Shown in pieces: positions 21,195 to 28,256 of a stretch of DNA of 64,000 nt. This stretch comes from Salipiger bermudensis HTCC2601. GTDB taxonomy: Bacteria; Pseudomonadota; Alphaproteobacteria; Rhodobacterales; Rhodobacteraceae. Below the pieces are notes generated by a model. It made no database searches. It was not told where the DNA came from and saw nothing but the letters and a program-made list of their open reading frames with translations. The translations under genes and the position numbers were made by a program. Location: the NCBI RefSeq assembly GCF_000153725.1, contig NZ_DS022276.1:2943984-3007983 (forward strand). The letters are read 5' to 3'. How positions within the stretch are numbered: position 1 is the first letter of the stretch; every line of letters begins with the position of its first letter.

Positions 21195-22403
21195 TCACTC
21201 GGCCGGACGCATGGCGGTGATGTCCTCGTCGGAGGGCATGTAGGGGGCCGGGTCCTTGTATTCCCAGTCCACCATCACGCCCTTGCCATCTTCGAGCGCG
21301 GTGGTGCCGACCCAGGCGCCGAGCGTCGACTGGTTGTCGATCTCGCGGTAGGTCAGCTCGCCGATGGGGGTGTTCTCGACCGTGAGGCCCTCGAAGGCCG
21401 CGACCAGCGACTCGGTGTCGGTGGCACCGGCGGCCTCGATGCCGGCGGCGATCGACTGGGCGGTCATGTAGCCCACGAGGCTGCCGATCTTCGGGGTCTC
21501 GCCTGTGGCCTCGGTATAGGCGTCGACGAAGGTCTTGCCGGGGGTGCCGTCCTCGAAGCCATACCAGGGGAAGCCGGTGACGAACCAGCCCTCGGGGGCC
21601 TCGTCGCCGAGCGGCTCGAGATATTCCGGCTCGCCGGTGAGAAGGCCGTAGACATTGCGGCCGTCGAACAGGCCGCGGTCGCCGCCGTCGCGCACGAACT
21701 TGGCGAGGTCGGTGCCGAAGGTGACGTTGTAGATCGCGTCGGGCTTGGCGCGCTCGATGGCCTGCACCTCGGCGCCGGCATCGATCTTGAACAGCGCCGG
21801 CCACTGCTCGGCGACGAACTCGACCTCGGGCTTCAGGCGCTTGAGGTTGGCCTTGAAGGCCTCGACCGCGTCCTGCCCGTAGGCATAGTTCGGGGCGATC
21901 GTGGCATACTTGATTGCGTCGGTCTTTGCGGCCTCCTCGGCCAGCATCGCGGCCTGAACCCAGGTCGAGGCGCGCAGGCGGAAGGTGTAGGGGTTGCCCG
22001 ACTTCCACACCAGGCTGTCAGCCAGCGGCTCGGAGGCGAGGTAGAGATAGCCCTTCTCGGCGGCGAAGCTCGACAGCGCGAGACCCACGTGGCTGAGGAT
22101 GGTGCCGGTCAGCATCACCGCGCCGTCGCGGGTCATCAGCTCTTCGGCGATCTTCACCGCCTCGGCCGGGTCGCCCTGGTCGTCGCGGAAGATGAACTCG
22201 AGCTCCTGGCCCAGCACGCCGCCGGCCTCGTTGATCTCGGACAGCGCCAGCTCGATGCCCAGCTTGTAGGGCTCGGCGAAGGCGGCCATGCGCTTGTAGT
22301 GGTTGATCTCGCCGACCTTGATGGTCTCCTGCGCGAAGCCCGCGGCGGGCACCAGCGCCATGGCGGCGGCCGTGGCAAGCACGGTGCGTCTCAGAAAGTT
22401 CAT
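21195..22403 (-). CDS. livK: periplasmic substrate-binding protein (LivK-like)
   Basis: Solute receptor of the importer, 402 residues. Cleavable Sec signal MNFLRRTVLATAAAMALVPA with an expected cut after GFA-QE, followed by a type I periplasmic binding fold (TIKVGEINHYKRMAAFAEPYK...). ATG 22403 has AGGAGAG upstream; longer frames upstream run into spacer. Its ligand cannot be read from sequence. The neighbouring oxygenase, Mo hydroxylase and hydantoinase genes suggest a ring compound and not a branched-chain amino acid. Confidence 0.92.
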   Translation of the reverse strand: MNFLRRTVLATAAAMALVPAAGFAQETIKVGEINHYKRMAAFAEPYKLGIELALSEINEAGGVLGQELEFIFRDDQGDPAEAVKIAEELMTRDGAVMLTGTILSHVGLALSSFAAEKGYLYLASEPLADSLVWKSGNPYTFRLRASTWVQAAMLAEEAAKTDAIKYATIAPNYAYGQDAVEAFKANLKRLKPEVEFVAEQWPALFKIDAGAEVQAIERAKPDAIYNVTFGTDLAKFVRDGGDRGLFDGRNVYGLLTGEPEYLEPLGDEAPEGWFVTGFPWYGFEDGTPGKTFVDAYTEATGETPKIGSLVGYMTAQSIAAGIEAAGATDTESLVAAFEGLTVENTPIGELTYREIDNQSTLGAWVGTTALEDGKGVMVDWEYKDPAPYMPSDEDITAMRPAE

Positions 22404-22428
22404 GGGGATATACTCTCCTGTTGGTGGC

Positions 22429-22445
22429 GTTGCCCTAGCGGCAAC
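22429..22445 (-). other. small hairpin between the Rieske gene and livK
   Basis: GTTGCC-CTAGC-GGCAAC, a 6-bp perfect stem in the 67-base spacer, without a T tract. It may act as an mRNA processing or stability element that gives livK a different expression level from the upstream enzymes. Confidence 0.4.
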
Positions 22446-22470
22446 TTTTGGTATCCCGGTCTTACGCCGG

Positions 22471-23541
22471 TTAATCGTGGTAGACAAACGCCGGCGAGGG
22501 ATCGGCGGCGAGGTCCTCGGTGCGTTCCAGTTCCAGAAGTTCGTTGATGCGCTTGCGATAGACAAGGGGGCCCTTGTCGATGGCGATGCGGATCGGGCGG
22601 CGCGTCTGCGGGCGCATCTCCTCCTCCTGCACCGCCTCGAGGATCTCCTTGTCCTCGTCAAAGGCCTTGCGGAACATGGTGTCCATGCGCTCGGCCGCCT
22701 CCGCGTCGTCGGTGGCGGTGTTGCGCAGATGCATCCAGCGGTCGATGGTGTAGGTCTCGGTGACCGGCGTCATGAAATGCAGCGCGAAGATGCGCACGCC
22801 CTCGCCGCGATCCTCCTCGGCGCATTTCTTCTCGGTCTCGATGGAGCCGAAATCGATCACCGCCGTGCAAGGCGTGTAGAGGTAGTAGTAATGCCAGCGG
22901 TCGACATTGCCGGAAAAGCCGCCGAAGGCCTTGAAGAAGCCGATCGGTTCGGCGTCGCGAATCCAGCGCCACGCGACAATCGCCTCGCCCTCGGTCTGCA
23001 CATGCACCGGCACGTTCTCGGACGCCGCGTTGCCCAGCGTGGTGGGGTGCACGAAGCTCACATGCGCCGGGTCGACGAGGTTCTCGGCCACGTTGAGGTA
23101 GTTCGACTTGAGATGCAGCGCGTCGCCGTGATGCGCGGCCCAGGCCGGGTCGGAGAACTCGGGCATGTCGAAGACCTGCGCTTCGTCGGCTTTTTCGGGG
23201 TCGCCCATCCAGATCCAGACGATGCCGTGCTTCTCGACGATCGGGTAGGAGATCACGTAGGCGGATTTCGGAAGGTTGGTCTGGCCGGGCACCCGGACGC
23301 AGGCGCCGGAGCAGTCGAAGGTCAGCCCATGATAGCCGCATTGCACGGTGTCGCCGATGCGCTTGCCCTTGGAGAGCGGCAGTAGGCGGTGCGGGCAGCG
23401 ATCCTCGAGCGCCGCGACCGCGCCATCGGACTTGCGAAACATCACGACATTGTCGCCGAGGATGGTGAAGCGGCGCAGCTCGTCGTCGATTTCCGTCGAC
23501 CAGCCAGCGACATACCAGGCGTTCTTCACGAAATTCGTCAT
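22471..23541 (-). CDS. Rieske non-heme iron oxygenase, catalytic subunit
   Basis: Aromatic-ring-hydroxylating or O/N-demethylating oxygenase alpha subunit of 356 residues, similar in layout to vanillate demethylase oxygenase. The Rieske [2Fe-2S] ligands are in CPHRLLPLSKGK and QCGYHGLTF (residues about 45-70). The mononuclear iron ligands are in ENLVDPAHVSFVH (two His four residues apart). ATG 23541 (MTNFVKNAWYVAGW) follows an AAGGGAGCAAGAC ribosome site. No ferredoxin reductase gene is adjacent, so electrons must come from elsewhere. It is the gene between the AA_synth pair and the importer in the minus-strand operon. Confidence 0.9.
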   Translation of the reverse strand: MTNFVKNAWYVAGWSTEIDDELRRFTILGDNVVMFRKSDGAVAALEDRCPHRLLPLSKGKRIGDTVQCGYHGLTFDCSGACVRVPGQTNLPKSAYVISYPIVEKHGIVWIWMGDPEKADEAQVFDMPEFSDPAWAAHHGDALHLKSNYLNVAENLVDPAHVSFVHPTTLGNAASENVPVHVQTEGEAIVAWRWIRDAEPIGFFKAFGGFSGNVDRWHYYYLYTPCTAVIDFGSIETEKKCAEEDRGEGVRIFALHFMTPVTETYTIDRWMHLRNTATDDAEAAERMDTMFRKAFDEDKEILEAVQEEEMRPQTRRPIRIAIDKGPLVYRKRINELLELERTEDLAADPSPAFVYHD

Positions 23542-23593
23542 CGTCTTGCTCCCTTGCAATCTCGCTCGGTTCGTCAGCGAAGTCCTGTTCCGT

Positions 23594-24172
23594 TCAGCGC
23601 AATCCGTCGGCGCCCTCGATCTCGTCCTGTCTCAGGCCGCCCACCCGGGGCAGCGGTCGTCCGGATTGTTGCAGCACCACCGCGACAACGATCTCGCGCG
23701 GGCGGGGCGCGTCGGGCAGGCGCAGGCGCATGGCGTCGAAATGGCTGCGCACGTAAGCGGCATCCTTGTGGCCAAGCGGCACGTCGAGGATCTCGCCGGC
23801 GCGGCCGATGGCCTTTGACGAGGGCACCAGCGCCTTGCCGCCGCCGATCACCGCGCGCAGCGGCGCGCCGAGCTTGGGGTGCAGCAGCGCCGCGGCGTGC
23901 TCCAGCTCGCCAAGCTCGCCCACCAGCGCGGCCTTGCCGTAGCCCTCGATGTCGTCCGGGGCGCAGCCGAGCGCGGCCAGCGCCTCGTTGCCCAAGCGCG
24001 TGCCGAGCTCTGCGCCGGTCTCGATCAGCTCCGAGAGGTCCTTGACATAGGTGCCGGCGAAAGGGTTCTCGATCACCGCGGCGGCGAGTGCCCGGCGGGC
24101 GGGCGGCGTCACCGCCTGGCCCATCTCGGAGCGGGTCTCCTCGACCAGCGTGATGATCTTGCGCAGCTTCAA
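23594..24172 (-). CDS. AA_synth (DUF1185) family protein, copy 2
   Basis: 192 residues from a TTG start at 24172 that overlaps the stop of copy 1 (TTGA), so the two are translationally coupled. The family (Pfam AA_synth) is named amino acid synthesis family but has no firmly known activity. It shares with copy 1 the segments VIENPFAGTYVKDLSEL, IEGYGKAALVGELGELEHA, KALVPSSKAIGRAGEILDVPLGHKDA, YVRSHFDAM, LPDAPRPREIVVAVV and a DGLR C-terminus. Clear paralogues side by side suggest a heteromeric enzyme. Given the neighbours, a ring-cleaving or ring-product hydrolase is possible but unproven. Confidence 0.85.
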   Translation of the reverse strand: MKLRKIITLVEETRSEMGQAVTPPARRALAAAVIENPFAGTYVKDLSELIETGAELGTRLGNEALAALGCAPDDIEGYGKAALVGELGELEHAAALLHPKLGAPLRAVIGGGKALVPSSKAIGRAGEILDVPLGHKDAAYVRSHFDAMRLRLPDAPRPREIVVAVVLQQSGRPLPRVGGLRQDEIEGADGLR

Positions 24173-24753
24173 CGTAGACCGTCCTCGCCCTTGACCTGAT
24201 CCTTGGTGAGACCGCCGATGCGGGCATGGATGCGGCCCGCGGTGGTCATCACCAGAACCAGCGCGATCTCGTTGGGGCGCGGCGCGTCGGGCACGCCGAC
24301 CTCGACCGCATCGTAATGGGTGCGCACGTAGGAGGCATTGGTGTGGGTCACCGGCACGTCGAGGCGGGTGCCGGCGGCACCGACCTTCTTGGTCGAGGGC
24401 ACGATGGCCATGCTCTCCGCGATGGCGTCGCGCATGGCGTAGCCGCCGGGCACGTGCCAGAGCGCGCCATGCTCGATCTCGCCATTGACGCCGACGATGG
24501 CCCCCTTGCCGTAGCCTTCCACCACGGAGGCATCGCCGCCGAGCGCGTCGATGCACATCTTGGCCATCTCGGCGCCGAGCGGTTCGAGATCTTTCATGAA
24601 GGGCAGGATGTCCTCGACATAGGCGCCGGCATAGGGATTCTCGATCACCGCTATGGCGGCGGCGCGCTTCTGCGGCGCCTCGGGGGCAGGGCCGCCCTCG
24701 TGGAAGATGGTTTCGACCTGGACCAGCGTCTTGCGGACCTTCACCTCAGGCAT
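24169..24753 (-). CDS. AA_synth (DUF1185) family protein, copy 1
   Basis: 194 residues, starting MPEVKVRKTLVQVETIFHE. It carries the same motif series as copy 2: AVIENPYAGAYVEDILPFM, VEGYGKGAIVGVNGEIEHG, MAIVPSTKKVGAAGTRLDVP, YVRTHYDAVEVGVPDAPRP and a DGLR terminus. The start overlaps the end of the UPF0280 gene by eight bases. Like its partner, it lacks an assigned function; the Glu-His pair in EIEHG and the Ser-Thr-Lys-Lys motif are conserved between the two copies and are candidates for catalytic or binding residues. Confidence 0.86.
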   Translation of the reverse strand: MPEVKVRKTLVQVETIFHEGGPAPEAPQKRAAAIAVIENPYAGAYVEDILPFMKDLEPLGAEMAKMCIDALGGDASVVEGYGKGAIVGVNGEIEHGALWHVPGGYAMRDAIAESMAIVPSTKKVGAAGTRLDVPVTHTNASYVRTHYDAVEVGVPDAPRPNEIALVLVMTTAGRIHARIGGLTKDQVKGEDGLR

Positions 24754-25609
24754 ATTCAGGCTCCTCCTGGGAAATGGCATCGCCGATGGCCGTGCGCTGG
24801 CCTGCCACGGCAAGGCAGGCGGCGCGGATCAGGCCGCGGCGGATGTAGTCTTGTGCCAGCGCGTGCCCGGCGTCCAGCGCCTGTCGCGCCTCATCGGGGG
24901 CAAGCGGACCGACATTTGTGGTGACGTACCGCGCGCCGAGATCGCTGTCCGGGGCGAGGTCTCTGGCGGGCACGCGCGCGATGGCGGGGTGGCCGGGCAG
25001 ATCGACGGCATTGGCAATCAGCGTGGCGGCCACATCGGCGGTGGCAGCATCGCGGGCCAGTACGGTGACCGCGTCGGCGATGCCCATCGACTGCGAGCGC
25101 CCGCGCCAGCCGCTGGTGGCGACACCGCCGATGCCGTCGCCGGGGCCGATGACGGCGCGGCCGCCGGGGGCACGGATGATCGGGTCTTCGCAGATCGCCA
25201 GCCGCAGCGGGCTCTGACCGGTCCAGAGCGCGATGTCGCCGCCGTTGTTCACATGCGCGCTGTCGAGCCCGTGGCCGGGCACCAGCATCGCGGCGAGCAC
25301 GTGATCGGCCACCGAGCCAGCCACCGCCGCCATTGGCGTGACGAAGGTTTCGCTGAAGGGGGCGGCGGCTGACACCATGCGGTTTGCCACCGGGCCCATC
25401 GGCTGGGCGCCGCGTGGCGCGCGCAGGCGGGGCAGCTCCTGGCAGAGTGTGGGCAGCACCGGCTCGAACGCTTCGTGGGCGCGGCGCAGGGCGGATTTCG
25501 CGGCCTCGGGCACGCCCTTCGCGGTCACGATTAGGTCGATGGGGCCGTGGGTCAGCCGCATCCGCCCATCGCGGGCAAAGCGCACCACGGGGCCCTCGCG
25601 AAAGCTCAT
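24746..25609 (-). CDS. UPF0280 family protein (ApbE-like superfamily)
   Basis: 287 residues with the UPF0280 hallmarks ANRMVSAAAPFSETFVTPMAAVAGSVADH and HVNNGGDIALW, and GVATSGWRGRS later. The family is related in fold to ApbE flavin transferases, whose AGSVAD/NNGGDIA-type motifs bind flavin and metal; its own activity is not established. It overlaps the preceding Fe-S reductase gene by four bases (ATGA at 25606-25609). Because the characterised homologue of that reductase contains covalent flavin, a role in flavin attachment is an attractive inference. Confidence 0.87.
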   Translation of the reverse strand: MSFREGPVVRFARDGRMRLTHGPIDLIVTAKGVPEAAKSALRRAHEAFEPVLPTLCQELPRLRAPRGAQPMGPVANRMVSAAAPFSETFVTPMAAVAGSVADHVLAAMLVPGHGLDSAHVNNGGDIALWTGQSPLRLAICEDPIIRAPGGRAVIGPGDGIGGVATSGWRGRSQSMGIADAVTVLARDAATADVAATLIANAVDLPGHPAIARVPARDLAPDSDLGARYVTTNVGPLAPDEARQALDAGHALAQDYIRRGLIRAACLAVAGQRTAIGDAISQEEPEYA

Positions 25610-27114
25610 TTCAACGGCTCCTTGCCAACCGGCCAGGGCGCGCCGCTCTTGCGGCTCTCCGAGCGCTGGCCCGACAGGCGGTGATCGCTCTGCCGCGGAT
25701 GCACGCCCTTGAGCGCATCCTCGAGCGGCATCACGTAATCCATGTGACCGCCAAGCGCCTGGTAGTCGGCGCGCGACATGGTGAACTCGATCGGAGCGAC
25801 CAGCGCCGGGGTGGGCACGTAGCCGAAGGCGTTCTTCGGCATCTGCGTGACGTCCGACATGAAGGTGATGCCGCCGCCGGGCCACATCATCACCGGCGCG
25901 CCGCCGCAGGTGACGCGGGTGAGCCGCGACTGTACGGACCGGGTAAGCGAGACCGGGTTCTCGGTCACGCCAGAGCGCAATGAGCCGCCAGCGCCGGCCA
26001 TGAACAGCACCGAGGCCATCGAGGGCTCGCAATTCTCCTCGATGCGTTGCACCGACGGCAACAGCCGCGCGGGCATCTCCTTCTGCACCGGCACGAGGTC
26101 GTCGTTGAGCTCGTAATAGGCGGCGTGCTCGCCGGTGGTCGAAACCATGAGGATCGACAGCCCCGGCCAGGCCTCGGGTTTGAATGTATCGAGGATCGCC
26201 AGCGGATCCGAGAGGTCGGTGCCGCCCCATCCGGTGCCGGGCTCGGCGACCTGAAAGTAGCGCCCGGGGGTCGAGCGGCGGCCCTTGATCTTGATGCCGG
26301 TGGGCTTCCAGCCGATGACCTTGCCGGCCTGGTGCTCGGACATGACGCCGGTGATGTGGTCGTCGACCACCACCACCTCGTCGACCAGCCCCTGCCATTG
26401 CGCCGCGAACATGCCGACGGTGGCCGAGCCGCAGCCGACGCGCATGCGCTCTTCCGCCTGGCCGTTGACGATCGGAGCCTGTCCGGCGGTGATCTCGAGA
26501 TCGACGCCATTGTCGATGGTGAGTGCCACGCTCTCGCCGTTGCACAGCGCCAGCAGCGCAGAGCAGGTGGCGCGACCCTCTTTCTTGGATCCGCCGGTAA
26601 GGTGATTCACCCCGCCCAACGACAGCATCTGCGAGCCGTATTCCGAGGTCGTCACGTGGCCGATGACCTCGCCCTCGGCGCGCACCCAGGCGCATTCGGA
26701 GCCGAGGTGGCGATCGGTGTCGATCTTCACCTTGGCGCCGCAATAGGAAAAGATCCCCTCGGTCACCACGGTGATCATGTCGGCATCCGCCGCCGTTGAT
26801 GCGACGATGAACGGTGCGGGCTTGTAATCGGGATAGGTGGTGCCCGAGCCCACGGCGGTGAGGAAGGCTTCGTCGCCCGAGACGATGTCGCCATCCCACT
26901 CGCGGTCGAGGAAGGGCACCAGCGCCACGTCCTCGCGGTTCTCCAGGATGGTCAGCGGGTCCAGACGCACCAATTCGCCGCCCTCGTTGGCGTAGCGGTC
27001 GCAGGCCCCGGCGCGGCCCTCGGCGATATAGCACATCACCGGGCAGGCATCGCAGCGAATCTTTTCGGGCTTGTCCGCTCGCTTGCGTTTTACCGGGGGC
27101 GTCTCAACGGTCAC
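25606..27114 (-). CDS. 6-hydroxynicotinate reductase-like Fe-S flavoprotein
   Basis: 502 residues from a GTG start at 27114 with AAGGAG seven bases upstream. An N-terminal ferredoxin-like cysteine set is at Cys21, Cys24, Cys28 and Cys38 (CDACPVMC...C); more cysteines follow in FSYCGAKVK, GSECAWVRAEGE and MRVGCGSATVGMF. I recognise the protein as a homologue of Eubacterium barkeri 6-hydroxynicotinate reductase, which reduces an N-heteroaromatic ring to its tetrahydro-oxo form. The exact substrate here is not known. Residues 381-384 read S-G-V-T (in SLRSGVTENP), resembling the S/T-G-A-T sites that ApbE enzymes flavinylate. First gene of the minus-strand operon, divergent from the Mo hydroxylase genes. 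Confidence 0.85.
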   Translation of the reverse strand: MTVETPPVKRKRADKPEKIRCDACPVMCYIAEGRAGACDRYANEGGELVRLDPLTILENREDVALVPFLDREWDGDIVSGDEAFLTAVGSGTTYPDYKPAPFIVASTAADADMITVVTEGIFSYCGAKVKIDTDRHLGSECAWVRAEGEVIGHVTTSEYGSQMLSLGGVNHLTGGSKKEGRATCSALLALCNGESVALTIDNGVDLEITAGQAPIVNGQAEERMRVGCGSATVGMFAAQWQGLVDEVVVVDDHITGVMSEHQAGKVIGWKPTGIKIKGRRSTPGRYFQVAEPGTGWGGTDLSDPLAILDTFKPEAWPGLSILMVSTTGEHAAYYELNDDLVPVQKEMPARLLPSVQRIEENCEPSMASVLFMAGAGGSLRSGVTENPVSLTRSVQSRLTRVTCGGAPVMMWPGGGITFMSDVTQMPKNAFGYVPTPALVAPIEFTMSRADYQALGGHMDYVMPLEDALKGVHPRQSDHRLSGQRSESRKSGAPWPVGKEPLK

Positions 27115-27157
27115 GTGCGGGCTCCTTGGCTGGCCATGTGGCGTCATTGCGTCGTAA

Positions 27158-27173
27158 TTCGTTTGTATACGAA
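27158..27173. promoter_or_regulatory. candidate operator A in the divergent promoter
   Basis: TTCGTTTGTATACGAA, inverted repeat TTCGT-N6-ACGAA, 44 bases upstream of the reductase GTG and 20 bases downstream of a minus-strand TTGACA (27198-27193). It matches operator B (ATCGTTCGCACACGAA) at 12 of 16 positions. TTTGTATACGAA also resembles GntR/FCD-type sites. Confidence 0.45.
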
Positions 27174-27289
27174 CGCATGGCCCCGGCCACTCTGTCAAGC
27201 GGCATGGTGTGACGGCGCGGGGCGAGATGGACCTGTGTCGCGTTTTTCAGCATTCTGCCAGATGCGGGCGATGGGCGCGATGAAGGCGA

Positions 27290-27344
27290 TTGACAGAAAT
27301 CGGAAACCGCCCCTACGCTCGCTCTCAAATCGTTCGCACACGAA
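27290..27344 (+). promoter_or_regulatory. promoter and candidate operator B for the Mo hydroxylase-hyuAB genes
   Basis: TTGACA (27290-27295), an 18-base spacer and TACGCT (27314-27319) as a weak -10. The operator-like ATCGTTCGCACACGAA (27329-27344) follows where transcription should begin. The remaining sequence of the 293-base divergent spacer shows no gene. Confidence 0.45.
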
Positions 27345-27407
27345 TGAAGTGCGGCGGAAAAGGCGGCGCAGACCGACCAACCCAGCGACCAGCAAGGAGA
27401 AAGCCCA

Positions 27408-28256
27408 ATGCCACTGCATCGCCCCGAATCGCTCGACGCTGCGCTCGAGCTTCTGCAGGGCGGCAGGGCGGTCGTCCTTGGCGGCGGCACCGACCTTTAC
27501 CCGGCGCTGCGCGACGGCACACCGCCGCCGGAGATGGTGGACCTCACGCGAATCGACGGGCTGCGCGGCATCTCTCGCAGCGGGGATGGCTGGCGCATCG
27601 GCGGGGCAACCACGTGGACGCAGGTGGTGAAGGCCGAGCTGCCGCCGCTCTTCGACGGGCTCAAGGCCGCCGCGCGCGAGGTCGGCTCGGTGCAGATCCA
27701 GAACGCCGGGACCGTGGCCGGCAACCTCTGCAACGCCTCTCCGGCGGCCGATGGCGTGCCGGCGCTGCTGGCGCTCGATGCGCAGGTCGAACTGGCCGCG
27801 CCCTCGGGGATGCGGCGGATGCCGCTGAGCGACTTCATCACCGGCCCGCGCGCCACGAAGCTGGTGCCGGGCGAGATCCTCACCGCGCTCTTCATCCCAG
27901 AGGCCACGGGGCAGGGCGCCTTCCTCAAGCTCGGCGCGCGGCGCTACCTGGTGATCTCCATCGCCATGGTCTCTGCGGTGGTCGAGATGGAGGGCGACAC
28001 CGTCAAGAGCGCGCGCCTCGCCGTGGGTGCCTGCTCCCCGGTGGCGCGGCGGCTTCCGACACTGGAGGCGACGCTCGCCGGCAAGAGCATAGCGCAGGCC
28101 GAGCAGGCCGCGCTGGACTACGGCTACCCCGAGCTCAGCCCCATCGACGACGTGCGTGCCGGCGCTGGCTACCGTCGGGAGGCCGTTGCCACGCTGGTGG
28201 CCCGTGCGCTTTCGCAGGCCGCTCTCACCGACAAGGAGGTGCCCCATGTCGCTTGA
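27408..28256 (+). CDS. FAD subunit of a xanthine dehydrogenase-family Mo hydroxylase
   Basis: 282 residues of the CoxM/CutM/XdhB medium-subunit family, which holds the FAD that takes electrons from the iron-sulfur clusters. The two FAD-contact motifs are clear: VLGGGTDLYPALRDG near residue 25 and VGSVQIQNAGTVAGNLCNASPAAD near residues 88-112. ATG 27408 follows AAGGAGAAAG. It overlaps the next subunit by 11 bases. The partner gene contains both the iron-sulfur and molybdenum parts, so these two genes suffice for a complete hydroxylase. Confidence 0.93.
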   Translation: MPLHRPESLDAALELLQGGRAVVLGGGTDLYPALRDGTPPPEMVDLTRIDGLRGISRSGDGWRIGGATTWTQVVKAELPPLFDGLKAAAREVGSVQIQNAGTVAGNLCNASPAADGVPALLALDAQVELAAPSGMRRMPLSDFITGPRATKLVPGEILTALFIPEATGQGAFLKLGARRYLVISIAMVSAVVEMEGDTVKSARLAVGACSPVARRLPTLEATLAGKSIAQAEQAALDYGYPELSPIDDVRAGAGYRREAVATLVARALSQAALTDKEVPHVA

